Assembly: GCA_964477275.1 (NCBI GenBank)
Contig: CAYZDV010000001.1
Location: 1-64,000 of the forward strand
DNA length: 64,000 nucleotides
Direction of reading: 5' to 3'
DNA from: CAYZDV01 sp964477275
GTDB taxonomy: Bacteria > Acidobacteriota > Aminicenantia > Aminicenantales > Aminicenantaceae
In this document: positions 6,963 to 16,984 of the stretch, in pieces
Layout of the letters: each line of letters starts with the position of its first letter
How positions within the stretch are numbered: the first letter of the stretch is position 1
Translations under genes and position numbers: made by a program
The notes under the pieces: model-generated
Database searches by the model: none
Seen by the model: only the letters and a program-made list of their open reading frames with translations
Told to the model about the DNA's origin: nothing

Positions 6963-9644
6963 ATGAGTCGGCCTTCTCATTGGAAAAAGTCCATTTGTTT
7001 CATTTTTCTCCTGACTCTGATGCTGGTCACCAGCGATTGTCGGAGAAAGGAGAGAGACGAGAACCGGCTGCCTTTCAGGAATCCCAGTCTGGGAATGGAT
7101 GCCCGGGTGGATGACCTGGTTTCCCGGATGACCCTCGAGGAGAAGGTTTCCCAGCTGGTCCACGATGCAGCAGCCATCGACCGCCTCGGCATTCCCAGTT
7201 ACAACTGGTGGAATGAATGCCTGCACGGAGTGGCCAGGGCAGGGCTGGCCACGATCTTCCCTCAGGCCATTGGCCTGGCTGCGACCTGGGACACAAGGCT
7301 TCTTTTTCGGGTGGCCACAGCGATCTCTGACGAGGCCCGGGCCAAACACCATGAATTTGTCAGAAGGGGCAAGAGAGGAATCTACCAGGGGCTCACCTTC
7401 TGGTCGCCCAACATCAACATCTTCCGCGATCCTCGGTGGGGCCGGGGCATGGAAACTTACGGGGAGGACCCTTATCTTACGGCAAGGATGGCCGTCGCTT
7501 TTGTCCATGGCCTCCAGGGAGACCATTCGCATTACTTAAAAGTCGTGTCCACGCCCAAACACTTTGCGGTGCACAGCGGCCCTGAACCCGACCGTCACGC
7601 CTTCGACGCCCGGGCAGACGAGCGGGACCTCTGGGAGACTTACCTGCCGCATTTCCAGGCATGCATTGAAGAAGCAAGGGCTTATTCTGTGATGTGCGCC
7701 TATAACAGATATATGGGAGAGGCGTGCTGCGGAAGCTCCCGTCTCCTGACCGAAATCCTTCGCGGGGAATGGGGGTTTGAGGGTTATGTGGTTTCAGACT
7801 GCGGTGCGATCAGGGACATCACCAGAGGACACCGGATCGTCGAAACCTCTCCTGAGGCCGCTGCTCTGGCCGTCAAATCGGGCTGCGACCTCAACTGCGG
7901 CAGTGAGTATAAAAGCCTGCTCGAAGCCGTTCAAAAAGAGTTGGTCACCGAAGCCGAAATCGATGTCTCGGTGAAGCGACTCTTCATGGCCAGGTTCAAG
8001 CTGGGGATGTTCGACCCGCCCCACCTCGTTTCTTACACCAGGATTCCTTATGAAATTGTCGACTGCGAGCCACACAGGCGAATGGCCCTGGAAGCGGCGA
8101 GAAAATCGATTGTGCTTTTGAAGAACGAAGGAAACATCCTTCCCCTTCCCAGGAACCTCCGGGAAATCGCTGTCATCGGGCCCAACGCGGATGACGTGGA
8201 AGTCCTCCTCGGGAATTACAACGGAAATCCTTCAGATCCGGTTACGCTCCTGCGGGGAATCCGGGAAAAGGTGTCACCATCAACCAGAGTGACTTACGCT
8301 CCGGGCTGTGAGTGGGCAGAGAATCTTCCCCGTCTTGAACCGGTTCCATCATCGGTTCTTCATGTCTCGGAGGGAAAGAAACAGGAAAAAGGCCTGAGGG
8401 GGGAATATTTCGATAACCGGGAATTCAAGGGCAAGCCTGTTTTTACCCGAATCGATAAAGAGGTCGATTTCAACTGGTGGGATGGTGCGCCCCGGCATGA
8501 CTTTGACGACGATAATTTCGGGGTGCGCTGGACAGGCTTCCTGGTCCCGCCGTCCACAGGAAAATATGCACTGGGCGGCTGGGGCTTCAACGGGTTTCGA
8601 ATTTTTCTGGAAGACGAGCTGCTGGTCCAGTTTGATGGACGACACCACCCCAACAAAACCTATGGGTGGGTCGAACTTCAGAAGGGAAAGGCTTATAAAG
8701 TGAAGGTGGAGTTTTTCGAGCGTTCAGAGGACGCCCATATTCAGCTGTTATGGTCGGTGCCCGGAGTGGACCACGAGAGAGAAGCTCTGGAGCTGGCCGG
8801 GCGGGCAGATGTGGTCATCATGGTCATGGGGCTTTCCCCCCTTCTGGAAGGCGAGGAGATGAGAGTGGACGTCGAGGGGTTCAGGGGTGGAGACAGGCTG
8901 ACTCTGGGGCTCCCGGCCATTCAGGAACGGCTGATCAGTTCCATTCATGGCCTGGAAAAACCGGTCATTCTTGTCCTGCTCAACGGAAGCGCTCTGGCGG
9001 TGAATTGGGCCGACCAGAATATCCCGGCCATCGTGGAGGCCTGGTATCCTGGACAGGCAGCCGGCCGGGCTGTCGCCGATGTCCTCTTCGGGGATTATAA
9101 TCCGGCCGGACGCCTGCCGGTGACCTTTTACAAATCCGTCGACCAGCTTCCGACTTTCGAGGATTACAGCATGAAGGGTCGGACCTATCGCTATTTCGAA
9201 GGCGAGCCGCTCTATCCATTTGGCCATGGGCTCAGCTATACCAGGTTCAGCTATTCCAACCTTGTCGTTCCCAAAACCGTCCAGCAGCGCGAATACATTC
9301 CCATCTCGGTGGATGTGCAAAACGTGGGGGAAATGGCCGGGGAGGAAGTCGTCCAGCTTTATGTGTCTGATATCGAAGCTTCGGTTCCTGTCCCTCTTCG
9401 TTCCCTGCAGGGTTTCAAAAGGGTTTTTCTCAAACCGAAAGAGAAGCGAACGATCGAATTTCTGTTTGCTCCTCGACAGATCTCTCTGCTCGATCAGGAG
9501 TTCAAGCGGGTGGTCGAACCCGGGCTGTTTGAGGTGACTGTCGGAGGCAAACAGCCCGGATTCAAAGGCACAGCCGATGCCGCGAGCACCGAGGTCCTCA
9601 CTGCCCGGTTTGAAGTCCTGGGAGAGGTCACTCCCGTCCGCTGA
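6963..9644 (+). CDS. Lipoprotein GH3 beta-xylosidase/beta-glucosidase with inserted PA14 domain
   Basis: The start is preceded by AAAGGAGGACAGC. The leader ends in a lipobox (VTSDC), so the enzyme is probably a lipoprotein. The N-terminal GH3 barrel contains [15 protein letters not shown], typical of the beta-xylosidase-like subfamily, and the nucleophile Asp279 in YVVSDCGAI. The GH3 C-terminal domain begins around [13 protein letters not shown] and is interrupted by a PA14 domain at roughly residues 470-600 ([15 protein letters not shown] through [11 protein letters not shown]). A fibronectin-III-like domain closes the protein. At 893 residues the length suits GH3-PA14 enzymes. It probably trims beta-linked pentose or glucose from oligosaccharides. 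It leads the block that holds the amino-sugar genes, with an 80-base gap before the next gene. Confidence 0.92.
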   Translation: MSRPSHWKKSICFIFLLTLMLVTSDCRRKERDENRLPFRNPSLGMDARVDDLVSRMTLEEKVSQLVHDAAAIDRLGIPSYNWWNECLHGVARAGLATIFPQAIGLAATWDTRLLFRVATAISDEARAKHHEFVRRGKRGIYQGLTFWSPNINIFRDPRWGRGMETYGEDPYLTARMAVAFVHGLQGDHSHYLKVVSTPKHFAVHSGPEPDRHAFDARADERDLWETYLPHFQACIEEARAYSVMCAYNRYMGEACCGSSRLLTEILRGEWGFEGYVVSDCGAIRDITRGHRIVETSPEAAALAVKSGCDLNCGSEYKSLLEAVQKELVTEAEIDVSVKRLFMARFKLGMFDPPHLVSYTRIPYEIVDCEPHRRMALEAARKSIVLLKNEGNILPLPRNLREIAVIGPNADDVEVLLGNYNGNPSDPVTLLRGIREKVSPSTRVTYAPGCEWAENLPRLEPVPSSVLHVSEGKKQEKGLRGEYFDNREFKGKPVFTRIDKEVDFNWWDGAPRHDFDDDNFGVRWTGFLVPPSTGKYALGGWGFNGFRIFLEDELLVQFDGRHHPNKTYGWVELQKGKAYKVKVEFFERSEDAHIQLLWSVPGVDHEREALELAGRADVVIMVMGLSPLLEGEEMRVDVEGFRGGDRLTLGLPAIQERLISSIHGLEKPVILVLLNGSALAVNWADQNIPAIVEAWYPGQAAGRAVADVLFGDYNPAGRLPVTFYKSVDQLPTFEDYSMKGRTYRYFEGEPLYPFGHGLSYTRFSYSNLVVPKTVQQREYIPISVDVQNVGEMAGEEVVQLYVSDIEASVPVPLRSLQGFKRVFLKPKEKRTIEFLFAPRQISLLDQEFKRVVEPGLFEVTVGGKQPGFKGTADAASTEVLTARFEVLGEVTPVR

Positions 9645-9724
9645 CATGATGGCTCCTTCAGGCAGTTTCCATTCCTGGCCTTCCTCCAGGAATAGAGTTA
9701 TAATAAACGCTAAAAAGGTGAGAA

Positions 9725-11074
9725 GTGAAGCTGCTGAAAATCGGAATATCCGGCGTCAGGGGCATTGTCGGAGAGACCATCATCCCGGAACTGGTCATGA
9801 ATTTTGCCTCCGCCTTCGGCACCTATCTCGGCCCGAGGAGGGTTCTGGTCGGCCGGGACACCCGGCGTTCAAGCCCGATGCTTCAGGAAGCCTGCCTCTC
9901 TTCGTTGATTTCCGCCGGATGTGATGTTCTGGACCTGGGAATTTGTCCGACTCCCATCCTTCAGTACATGGTCAAGCCGCTGAAGGCCGGCGGCGCGATA
10001 TCCATCACCGCGGGGCATAACGACGTCAAGTGGAATGCCCTGGTTTTCATCAGCCAGGAGGGAACGTGCCTGGATGTCTTCCAGGGGGAGCAGGTTCTGG
10101 ACATCTATCACCTGGGAAAATTTGCCAAAGCGACGGTCGATAAACTGGGGACGGTGTCGGCCGTTGATGATTATCCGGCCGCCTACTTTGAGCAGCTCCG
10201 CCATTTTCTGGAAGCCCGGGCTGTCAAGACGGCAAATCTGAAAGTTGTCATCGATCCCTGCAATGGAGCCGGGGCCAAGATGATTGACCTCTTCGGCGAG
10301 CACCTGGGCTTTGAACTTGTGCCGGTGAATAACGACCAAACCGGCTATTTTCCTCATGATCCTGAGCCGAGACCGAGGAATGCCCAGGAAGTGGCCTCGA
10401 TTGTGAAGATTATCAGCGCCGATGTGGGTTTTTTGCTCAACAGCGATGTGAGCCGTGTCTCCATCGTCTCGGAAACCGGTGAGACTCTCTCCGAGGAATA
10501 CACTCTTCCCCTCGTTGCCAGTCACTACCTGAAGAAGAACCCGGGTCCGGTCATCACCAATCATTCCACTTCCCGGATGATTGACGATGTGGCCAGGCAG
10601 CATGACTGCGAACTGGTCAAAGTGAAAGTCGGACAGCCCCATTCCATTCAGGCCCTGCTCAATGAAGAGGGCGTTTTGGCCGGCGAAGGAAGCGGAAGCG
10701 TGGCCATCCCCCGCTTCCAGCCATCCTTTGACGGGTTTTTAGTCATGGGCGTCATCCTGGAGATGATCGCCGTGCGCAAAATGGGAATTTCCCGGCTCAT
10801 CGAGGAGCTTCCCAAGTACCATATCGTCAAGGAGAAAATCTACTGTCCTCCAACCAGAGTTCACACCGTGGTCAACGAAGTCAAGAAACTTTTCTCTGAT
10901 CAGAAAATCAGCACCGTGGATGGGATCAAAGTGGAAGATGAGACCGGCTGGGTTCATGTCCGGGCCTCGGCCACAGAGCCGATGATCCGGGTCATCGCCG
11001 AGGACATTTCCAGAGAGAAAGCCAGGGAGAAAACCGAAGAGGTCCTCAATTTTATTTCCGCCATGGTCAAATGA
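9725..11074 (+). CDS. Phosphohexomutase-family protein lacking catalytic residues (probable pseudoenzyme)
   Basis: It starts at GTG 9725 behind AAAAAGGTGAGA. The overall sequence is that of a phosphoglucosamine/phosphomannomutase: GISGVRGIVGE at the N-terminus, GEGSG in the sugar loop and RASATEPMIRV in the phosphate-binding loop. The phosphoserine loop, however, reads TAGHN, with Gly97 (codon ggg) where the family has the phosphorylated Ser. The metal loop reads NSDVSR (Asn239, Asp241, Ser243) instead of DxDxDR. The downstream neighbour has both motifs intact and is clearly a paralog. This protein should therefore be unable to transfer phosphate, though it could bind sugar phosphates or pair with its neighbour. 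It overlaps the next start by four bases (ATGA), which implies translational coupling. The frame is full length, so simple decay is unlikely. Confidence 0.85.
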   Translation: MKLLKIGISGVRGIVGETIIPELVMNFASAFGTYLGPRRVLVGRDTRRSSPMLQEACLSSLISAGCDVLDLGICPTPILQYMVKPLKAGGAISITAGHNDVKWNALVFISQEGTCLDVFQGEQVLDIYHLGKFAKATVDKLGTVSAVDDYPAAYFEQLRHFLEARAVKTANLKVVIDPCNGAGAKMIDLFGEHLGFELVPVNNDQTGYFPHDPEPRPRNAQEVASIVKIISADVGFLLNSDVSRVSIVSETGETLSEEYTLPLVASHYLKKNPGPVITNHSTSRMIDDVARQHDCELVKVKVGQPHSIQALLNEEGVLAGEGSGSVAIPRFQPSFDGFLVMGVILEMIAVRKMGISRLIEELPKYHIVKEKIYCPPTRVHTVVNEVKKLFSDQKISTVDGIKVEDETGWVHVRASATEPMIRVIAEDISREKAREKTEEVLNFISAMVK

Positions 11075-12444
11075 ACAGAACCACGTCCTTGAAAATCAGC
11101 ATCTCCGGCGTCCGGGGAGTGGTGGGCGAAAGTCTCTCTCCCCAGCTTGTTGCCAGGTTCGCCCAGGCTTTCGGCACTTATTCAGGAAGGGGAGATGTCG
11201 TCGTCGGACAGGACTCGAGGACCTCGGGCCTGATGGTCAAAAAGGCCGTCATATCCGGACTTTTATCGGTCGGATGCCGCCCCGTGGATATCGGAATCTG
11301 CCCCATCCCTTCCATCCAGATTTTTGCCAAACAGGTCAAGGCCATTGGCGGAATCGCGGTCACGGCCAGCCACAACCCCAAAGAATGGAACGGGCTGAAG
11401 TTCATCGGCAGGGAAGGGCATTTTTTGAATCATCATCAGGTGGAGGAATTTCTGGACATCTATCACCAGGGCGAGTTTTCCTTCGTGACTGTCGACGAAT
11501 ACAGAATGCCGGAGTTTGAACAAAGCGCGACCGAGACTCATCTCAGCCGCCTGCTTTCCTATTTTGATGCCAACCTGATCAGCGGCAGGAGAATCAAGGT
11601 CGTTATTGATTGCGGCAACGGCGCCGGCGCGGTCCTTGCTCCCCGGTTTTTGAATGCCCTGGGCTGCGATGCGGTACTGCTGAACTGCGTTCCTGACGGA
11701 AAATTCGCCCATCAACCCGAGCCTGTCCCGGAGAACATCGCCGAGCTCTGCCAGAAGGTGGCCGAGCATAAAGCCGACGTGGGCTTTGTTCAGGATACGG
11801 ATGCGGACCGGCTGGCCGTTGTCAGCGAAAAAGGAGAGCCCCTCGGCGAGGAATGGACGCTTCTCCTGGCTGTGAAATATGTCTTGAGCAAAAATCCGGG
11901 ACCGGTGGTGGTCAATCTCTCCACTTCGAGGGCGATGGAAGATATCGCCAGGGACTATAATGTCCCTGTGATCAGGACCAGGATCGGCGAAATCAACGTC
12001 GTCGAGCAGATTCTGGCCCTGGAGGGCAATGCGGCCATCGGAGGCGAAGGAAATGGAGGTGTCATCCTCCCTGAAATTCATCCCTGCCGGGACAGCTTTG
12101 CGGCCATGGGTTTGATTCTGGAATTCATGGCATCATCCTCGAAATCCATTTCAGAGCTCCAGGGAGAATTTCCTCCCTATCACATGATCAAGGAGAAAAT
12201 GGAAGGGACACAGGAGCAGGCGTATCACCTCATCAGAAAATTGCGGAGGAAATATGCGGAAACATGCGAAATATCGTTCCTGGATGGGATAATGCTTCAA
12301 TTCGACGACCACTGGGTTCATCTCAGGCCTTCCAACACCGAACCGGTCGTCCGTCTGATCGTGGAAGCCAGAAGCAGGGAAAGGGCAGAAGAGGTCATGA
12401 ACCGCTGGAAAAAAGAAATCCGGGAGATGACAGGATGGAAGTGA
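11071..12444 (+). CDS. Phosphohexomutase (phosphoglucosamine/phosphomannomutase type), catalytically intact
   Basis: This 457-residue enzyme of the alpha-D-phosphohexomutase superfamily interconverts hexose 1- and 6-phosphates. Ser100 in TASHNP is the phosphoserine; Asp242, Asp244 and Asp246 in DTDADR bind magnesium. The sugar-recognition loop is GEGNGG and the phosphate loop is RPSNTEP. It is similar along its whole length to the preceding gene, whose stop overlaps its start, so the pair arose by tandem duplication. Its own end overlaps the start of nagB by ten bases. Between an inactive paralog and nagB, the most likely substrate is glucosamine phosphate, but phosphomannomutase or phosphoglucomutase activity cannot be excluded from sequence. 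Confidence 0.9.
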   Translation: MNRTTSLKISISGVRGVVGESLSPQLVARFAQAFGTYSGRGDVVVGQDSRTSGLMVKKAVISGLLSVGCRPVDIGICPIPSIQIFAKQVKAIGGIAVTASHNPKEWNGLKFIGREGHFLNHHQVEEFLDIYHQGEFSFVTVDEYRMPEFEQSATETHLSRLLSYFDANLISGRRIKVVIDCGNGAGAVLAPRFLNALGCDAVLLNCVPDGKFAHQPEPVPENIAELCQKVAEHKADVGFVQDTDADRLAVVSEKGEPLGEEWTLLLAVKYVLSKNPGPVVVNLSTSRAMEDIARDYNVPVIRTRIGEINVVEQILALEGNAAIGGEGNGGVILPEIHPCRDSFAAMGLILEFMASSSKSISELQGEFPPYHMIKEKMEGTQEQAYHLIRKLRRKYAETCEISFLDGIMLQFDDHWVHLRPSNTEPVVRLIVEARSRERAEEVMNRWKKEIREMTGWK

Positions 12445-13223
12445 TCATCGTTTCCGGTTACAACGAGGCCTGTGAGGAGGTATCCGGGCTGATCAAACAG
12501 GAATGGCAAAAAAACAAGAGGCTTGTCCTCGGGCTTCCCACCGGAAGAACTCCTCTGGGCATTTATGGAAAGCTCATCGAAATGTTCAGTAAAGGCGAAA
12601 TCGACTTTTCAGAGTTCGTCACCTTTAACCTGGATGAATACCTGGGATTGGAGGCCGACCATCCCCGGAGTTTTGCCTTTTACATGCACGAAAATTTCTT
12701 CCGCCACATCAACATCAAAAAGGAAAACATCCACCGCCTGGATGGAAAGCCTGAAGACATCGATGCCCACTGCCAGGAATACGAGGAGAAAATCAGGCGT
12801 GCGGGAAGAATCGACGTTCAAATTCTGGGTATCGGCCGGAACGGTCACATCGGCTTCAACGAGCCGAGCTCCTCGCTGGCTTCCCGAACGAGGGTCAAAA
12901 CCCTGAGGCCGGAAACCATTGAGGATAACGCCCGTTTTTTCGAGGATGAGGAAGAGATCCCCAGGTTCTGCCTGACCATGGGCATTGGAACCGTGATGGA
13001 GGCCAGGATGATCATTCTCATCGCTTCGGGAAAGAGCAAACGTCAGGCGGTTCTCAACTGCGTGGAAGGACCGGTGACGGCTTCTGTCCCGGCCTCTGTG
13101 CTCCAGCTTCATCCGCAGGCCAAGATCGTCATCGACGAAGATGCTGCATCGCTTCTGAGCGGGAAAGATTACTACAAATGGATCTACAGGAATAAATACC
13201 GCGTCAAAGATTTCTTGAAGTAA
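12435..13223 (+). CDS. nagB: Glucosamine-6-phosphate deaminase
   Basis: The frame is open upstream inside the mutase gene, but the ATG at 12435, ten bases before that gene ends, gives the normal 262-residue length. The enzyme converts glucosamine 6-phosphate to fructose 6-phosphate and ammonia. LPTGRTPLGIY is the phosphate loop, NLDEYLGL holds the catalytic Asp, and GIGRNGHIGFNEP carries the active-site His and Glu. The Asn in GRNGH is the variant also seen in Gram-positive NagB, not a defect. With nagA one base downstream it completes the route from N-acetylglucosamine 6-phosphate into glycolysis. Expression is probably coupled to the mutase by the overlap. Confidence 0.95.
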   Translation: MEVIIVSGYNEACEEVSGLIKQEWQKNKRLVLGLPTGRTPLGIYGKLIEMFSKGEIDFSEFVTFNLDEYLGLEADHPRSFAFYMHENFFRHINIKKENIHRLDGKPEDIDAHCQEYEEKIRRAGRIDVQILGIGRNGHIGFNEPSSSLASRTRVKTLRPETIEDNARFFEDEEEIPRFCLTMGIGTVMEARMIILIASGKSKRQAVLNCVEGPVTASVPASVLQLHPQAKIVIDEDAASLLSGKDYYKWIYRNKYRVKDFLK

Positions 13224-13224
13224 A

Positions 13225-14373
13225 ATGTCTGGCTATACTCTCCTCAAGAATTGCGACATTTACACTCCTTCGAGGTTCATCGAGAACGGATGCATCCTCA
13301 TCGCGGGAGAAAGAATCGTCAGGAACGGACTACTGGAAGAGCTTGAAGTTCCCAGAGGGACGAAGGTCTTCAATTTCAGAGACCACATCGCCGTTCCGGG
13401 CTTCATCGACATTCATCTCCACGGCGGAGGGGGCCGGGATTTCATGGGTGCGACGGCGGAAGAAATAGCAGAGGCCTTGAGAGTCCATCTCAGGAACGGG
13501 ACAACCTCAGTCCTGCCCACGCTGCTCACAGACTCGCATGAGCGAATGCTCTCCACGATCAAAACTCTCCTCGAAGTGCAGAAAAAAGCTGAGGACATCC
13601 CGGAAATTATCGGGTTGAACCTGGAAGGTCCTTATATTTCCAGAGAAAAAAGCGGTGCTCAGTTGACAAAATACATCCGCAGGCCGTCTCTTCCGGAGCT
13701 GAAAGAGTACATCGAGACTTCGGAGGGGAAGGTTAAAATTCTGACCGTTGCTCCGGAAATCGAGGGAGCTCCGGCTGTGATCCGCTTTCTGACCGAAAAA
13801 GGAGTCATTCCCTCAGCCGGACACACCAACGCCACCTTTGAGCAGATGGAAAAGGCCATCAAATCGGGCATCCGGCTGGGCGTTCATCTCTTCAATGCCA
13901 TGAGGGGCATCGCTCACCGCGAGCCCGGGGCTGCCGGCGCCTTGCTTTTGAACGATGAGGTCTATGTCGAAGTCGTGGCCGACGGAGTCCATCTCCATCC
14001 TTCCATCCTCAGGCTGATCACCAGGGTGAAGCCCGCAGGAAAAATCATTCTGGTCACCGACGCCACCAGGTTTTACGGGTTCAGGAAAGGCCCGACTTAC
14101 AACAGAGCCGGAAGGCTTTTTGGCAGCAACACGCCCCTCTGGTTTGCACTGAGCAACATGATTCAGTATACAGAGATGTCGTTCAGGCAGCTCGTGAAAA
14201 CCGTCACCTCCAACCCTGCCCGGCTTCTGGGGATCCAAGCCCGAAAGGGTTGCCTCAGAAGGAGAAGCGATGCCGACATCGTGCTCCTGGACAGAGAGCT
14301 GAAGGTGAAACACGTGTTTATCCGGGGGAAGAAAGTCCACCTCGCCCCGGGCAGCTCGCGGCCGCCGGCCTGA
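13225..14373 (+). CDS. nagA: N-acetylglucosamine-6-phosphate deacetylase
   Basis: It starts one base after the nagB stop. This amidohydrolase-fold enzyme removes acetate from N-acetylglucosamine 6-phosphate. GFIDIHLHGGGG carries the HxH, NLEGPYIS the metal-ligand Glu, GHTNATFEQM and HLFNAM the histidines, and VTDATRF the catalytic Asp. The length of 382 residues is normal. No PTS or N-acetylglucosamine kinase is visible here, so the phosphorylated substrate must come from an enzyme coded elsewhere. Confidence 0.95.
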   Translation: MSGYTLLKNCDIYTPSRFIENGCILIAGERIVRNGLLEELEVPRGTKVFNFRDHIAVPGFIDIHLHGGGGRDFMGATAEEIAEALRVHLRNGTTSVLPTLLTDSHERMLSTIKTLLEVQKKAEDIPEIIGLNLEGPYISREKSGAQLTKYIRRPSLPELKEYIETSEGKVKILTVAPEIEGAPAVIRFLTEKGVIPSAGHTNATFEQMEKAIKSGIRLGVHLFNAMRGIAHREPGAAGALLLNDEVYVEVVADGVHLHPSILRLITRVKPAGKIILVTDATRFYGFRKGPTYNRAGRLFGSNTPLWFALSNMIQYTEMSFRQLVKTVTSNPARLLGIQARKGCLRRRSDADIVLLDRELKVKHVFIRGKKVHLAPGSSRPPA

Positions 14374-14477
14374 GCAGGCGAGGAATTCGCGACCTTTGTC
14401 TGGATTGCCGGGATTGTGGTCAACGAGGACAGCCAGATTCCCTGCCTTGTTAACTCCTTTTTTGAGAGGAGGAGAAG

Positions 14478-15341
14478 ATGAGAACAAGACCCTGCTTGTG
14501 GACAGTGTTGATGGTTTTTCTTATGAATTTCTCTCTTGTGGCTCAGGAAAAAGCGCAAGAGCAGGATAAGTTCGGCTGGAAGAAGGACATGGTGGGTTCC
14601 CTCAACCTGACCCAGGCCAGCTTCAGCAACTGGGCTGCTGGAGGCGACAATGCCTTTGCCTGGCAGATCAATCTGAGCTTCGGGTTCCTCAATACCCGAA
14701 AAAAAACAATGTGGGCCAATTCCGGAAAGCTGGCCTATGGAGCGACCAAGATCGGAGGCCAGGATTTTCGCAAGTCCATCGATGAGCTCAAGCTGGAGAG
14801 TGTTCTTGTCTTCAAGATGGGAACATACATCAATCCGTTTGTCGCGGTGACGGGCGAGACGCAGTTCGGACCCGGATACAACTATGCCACAATACCCAGG
14901 AGCCAGATATCGGATTTCATGGACCCCGCATATTTCCGCGAGAGCATCGGAATCGGGTTTGAACCTGACAGAATCGTCCGGACGCGACTGGGATTTGCCC
15001 TGAAACAGACCATCACCCGCAATTTTCCCATTCCTTACGCCGACAATCCCGAAACAGTCGACAAAATCGAGAAATTCAGGAATGAAGCCGGCCTGGAATC
15101 GGTCACGGACATCAACTGGAAGCTGAGCAAGAAGACGTTGTTTACCTCAAAAATGGAGCTCTTCTATGGCTTCAATGCGATCAAGAGCACAGATGTCCGC
15201 TGGGATAATGTCCTGGTCTTCAAGTTCTCCGAGCACATCAACGTCAACTTCAATTTCAGGCTGGTCTACGACAGGGACATCTCCCCCAGACGTCAGATCC
15301 AGCAATCCATTGCTCTGGGCCTGACCTGGAGCTTTTTTTAG
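14478..15341 (+). CDS. DUF3078 outer-membrane beta-barrel protein
   Basis: A signal peptide (MRTRPCLWTVLMVFLMNFSLVAQE) follows GAGAGGAGGAGAAG. The mature protein opens with WKKDMVGSLNLTQASFSNWA and a GG-N pair, the hallmark of DUF3078, a family best known from Bacteroidota and predicted to form an outer-membrane beta-barrel. Alternating hydrophobic strands and the terminal aromatic residues (GLTWSFF) fit a barrel whose last strand ends in Phe. Its function is unknown. Its place between nagA and a fucosidase gene suggests a link to glycan uptake or surface anchoring, which is inference only. Confidence 0.85.
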   Translation: MRTRPCLWTVLMVFLMNFSLVAQEKAQEQDKFGWKKDMVGSLNLTQASFSNWAAGGDNAFAWQINLSFGFLNTRKKTMWANSGKLAYGATKIGGQDFRKSIDELKLESVLVFKMGTYINPFVAVTGETQFGPGYNYATIPRSQISDFMDPAYFRESIGIGFEPDRIVRTRLGFALKQTITRNFPIPYADNPETVDKIEKFRNEAGLESVTDINWKLSKKTLFTSKMELFYGFNAIKSTDVRWDNVLVFKFSEHINVNFNFRLVYDRDISPRRQIQQSIALGLTWSFF

Positions 15342-15352
15342 AGGAAACTCAA

Positions 15353-16798
15353 ATGAATACGAAACATCTGAAAGGTTTGATGGGCCTTTGGGTTCCTGTT
15401 TTTTTCTTTTTGACTCTGGTCACTTGCTCGACGCAGAAGGATGAATCAGCCGGGGTTCGAAGCGGCAGAGAGAGAGTCGCTTCTGAATCAAAGGAGGAGA
15501 GGGACAGGCGGATGGCCTGGTGGAGAGAGGCGCGCTTTGGCCTGTTCATCCACTGGGGCCTTTATGCCCTGCCGGCCGGAGAATGGAAAGGAGAGACGCG
15601 CCATGGCGAATGGATCCTCCATACCGCGCAAATCCCGGTGGAGGAATACGAAAAATTTGCCACCCGGTTCAATCCTGTCCGGTTCAACGCCGCTCAGTGG
15701 GTGAGGCTGGCCAGGGAAGCGGGAATGAAATACATCGTCATCACCAGCAAGCACCACGACGGGTTCTGCCTCTTCGACTCGCGCCTTACCGAATACGATG
15801 TGAAGGATGCCACGCCCTTTAAGAGGGACATCCTGAAGGAGCTTGCCCGGGAATGCCATCAACAGGGAATCCAGATCTGCTGGTACTATTCCATCATGGA
15901 CTGGCATCATCCGGACTACCTTCCGCGCCGCAACTGGGAGACGCGGCCGGCGGAAAGTGCGGACTTCAATCGCTATATCGCTTATATGAAAGGACAGGTC
16001 AAGGAGTTACTCACAAACTATGGAGAAGTCGGCGTCCTCTGGTTCGACGGTGAATGGGAGGACACCTGGGACCATGAAAAGGGGGATGACCTCTACCGCT
16101 ATGTCCGTTCTCTTTCTCCCGGAATCATTATCAACAACCGGGTGGGCAAAGGAAGAGCGGGTATGGCCGGTACCTTCGACCCCGCCAAGGCAGCCGGAGA
16201 CTTCGGCACTCCCGAGCAGGAAATCCCGCTCACAGGCCTGGATTATGACTGGGAAACCTGCATGACCATGAATGACCACTGGGGATACAACGCGCATAAT
16301 GCGAACTGGAAATCGACCGAAGACTTGATCCGCAAGCTGGTGGATATTGCCAGCAAGGGAGGAAATTTTCTTCTTAACGTTGGACCCACGGCTGAAGGAT
16401 TGATTCCTGAACCGAGCGTGGAGAGGCTGGCCGCCATCGGCCGATGGATGAAGGTCAACGGAGAGAGCATTTACGGCACCACGGCAAGCCTGTTCTCTGA
16501 GCTGGGTTGGGGCCGCAGCACGACGAAGGGAAACAAGATATTCCTCCATGTTTTTGACTGGCCGGAGGAGAGAGAGCTGCATCTTCCGGGTCTTATCAGC
16601 AGGCCTGAGGCAGCCTTTTTCCTTGCCGACCCCGCACAAAAACTGAAGATGGATGAGAGGAACGGGGAGGCTTTCGTTCTCCTGCCGGAGAAAGCTCCGG
16701 ATCCGGCTGTTTCGGTCATCGCGCTCGAGTTTGGAGAAAGGCCGGAAGTGGCGAGATCGCCTTCAATCATCCCTCATGATGCTGGTGTTTGGCGGTGA
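15353..16798 (+). CDS. Lipoprotein GH29 alpha-L-fucosidase
   Basis: It lies 11 bases after the DUF3078 gene and has a lipobox (TLVTC) at the end of its leader. The GH29 barrel is clear: WWREARFGLFIHWGLYALP, ITSKHHDGFCLFDS, and the nucleophile Asp232 in VLWFDGEWED; MTMNDHWGYN follows. It should release terminal alpha-L-fucose from glycans outside the cytoplasm. The last residues, after about EFGERPEVARSP, are coded by sequence shared with the antisense GH29 fragment that follows, so the original stop may have been lost and replaced. The length of 481 is within the family range. Confidence 0.93.
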   Translation: MNTKHLKGLMGLWVPVFFFLTLVTCSTQKDESAGVRSGRERVASESKEERDRRMAWWREARFGLFIHWGLYALPAGEWKGETRHGEWILHTAQIPVEEYEKFATRFNPVRFNAAQWVRLAREAGMKYIVITSKHHDGFCLFDSRLTEYDVKDATPFKRDILKELARECHQQGIQICWYYSIMDWHHPDYLPRRNWETRPAESADFNRYIAYMKGQVKELLTNYGEVGVLWFDGEWEDTWDHEKGDDLYRYVRSLSPGIIINNRVGKGRAGMAGTFDPAKAAGDFGTPEQEIPLTGLDYDWETCMTMNDHWGYNAHNANWKSTEDLIRKLVDIASKGGNFLLNVGPTAEGLIPEPSVERLAAIGRWMKVNGESIYGTTASLFSELGWGRSTTKGNKIFLHVFDWPEERELHLPGLISRPEAAFFLADPAQKLKMDERNGEAFVLLPEKAPDPAVSVIALEFGERPEVARSPSIIPHDAGVWR

Positions 16799-16982
16799 TG
16801 ATCACCTGCTTCATCCCAGCTTCCTGGCACACTCTGATCCACTGGCGAGCATCCAGGGCCGTGGGATTGAAAAGTGTCGGGCCTTCCTCTCCTGTCCCCC
16901 ATTCCCGGTCTGTAAAAGTGTTGATCCCGAAATGGAGAAAAGCACTGAACTCCATCTCCTGCCAGGATATCTGCCGGGAGAA
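16785..16982 (-). pseudogene. N-terminal fragment of a second GH29 alpha-L-fucosidase
   Basis: Read on the minus strand, this piece encodes about 66 residues of a GH29 N-terminus: FSAFLHFGINTFTDREWG, then PTLFNPTALDARQWIRVCQE and AGMKQVIITAKH. After AKH the family continues HDGFCLW; here the frame turns into QHHEG and stops. There is no leader peptide: the upstream end of the homology lies three bases from repeat C (16985-17006). It converges with, and slightly overlaps, the intact GH29 gene. It is a remnant and not a gene. Its sequence is only distantly like the intact neighbour, so it is not a simple partial duplication. Confidence 0.75.
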
Positions 16983-16984
16983 GG

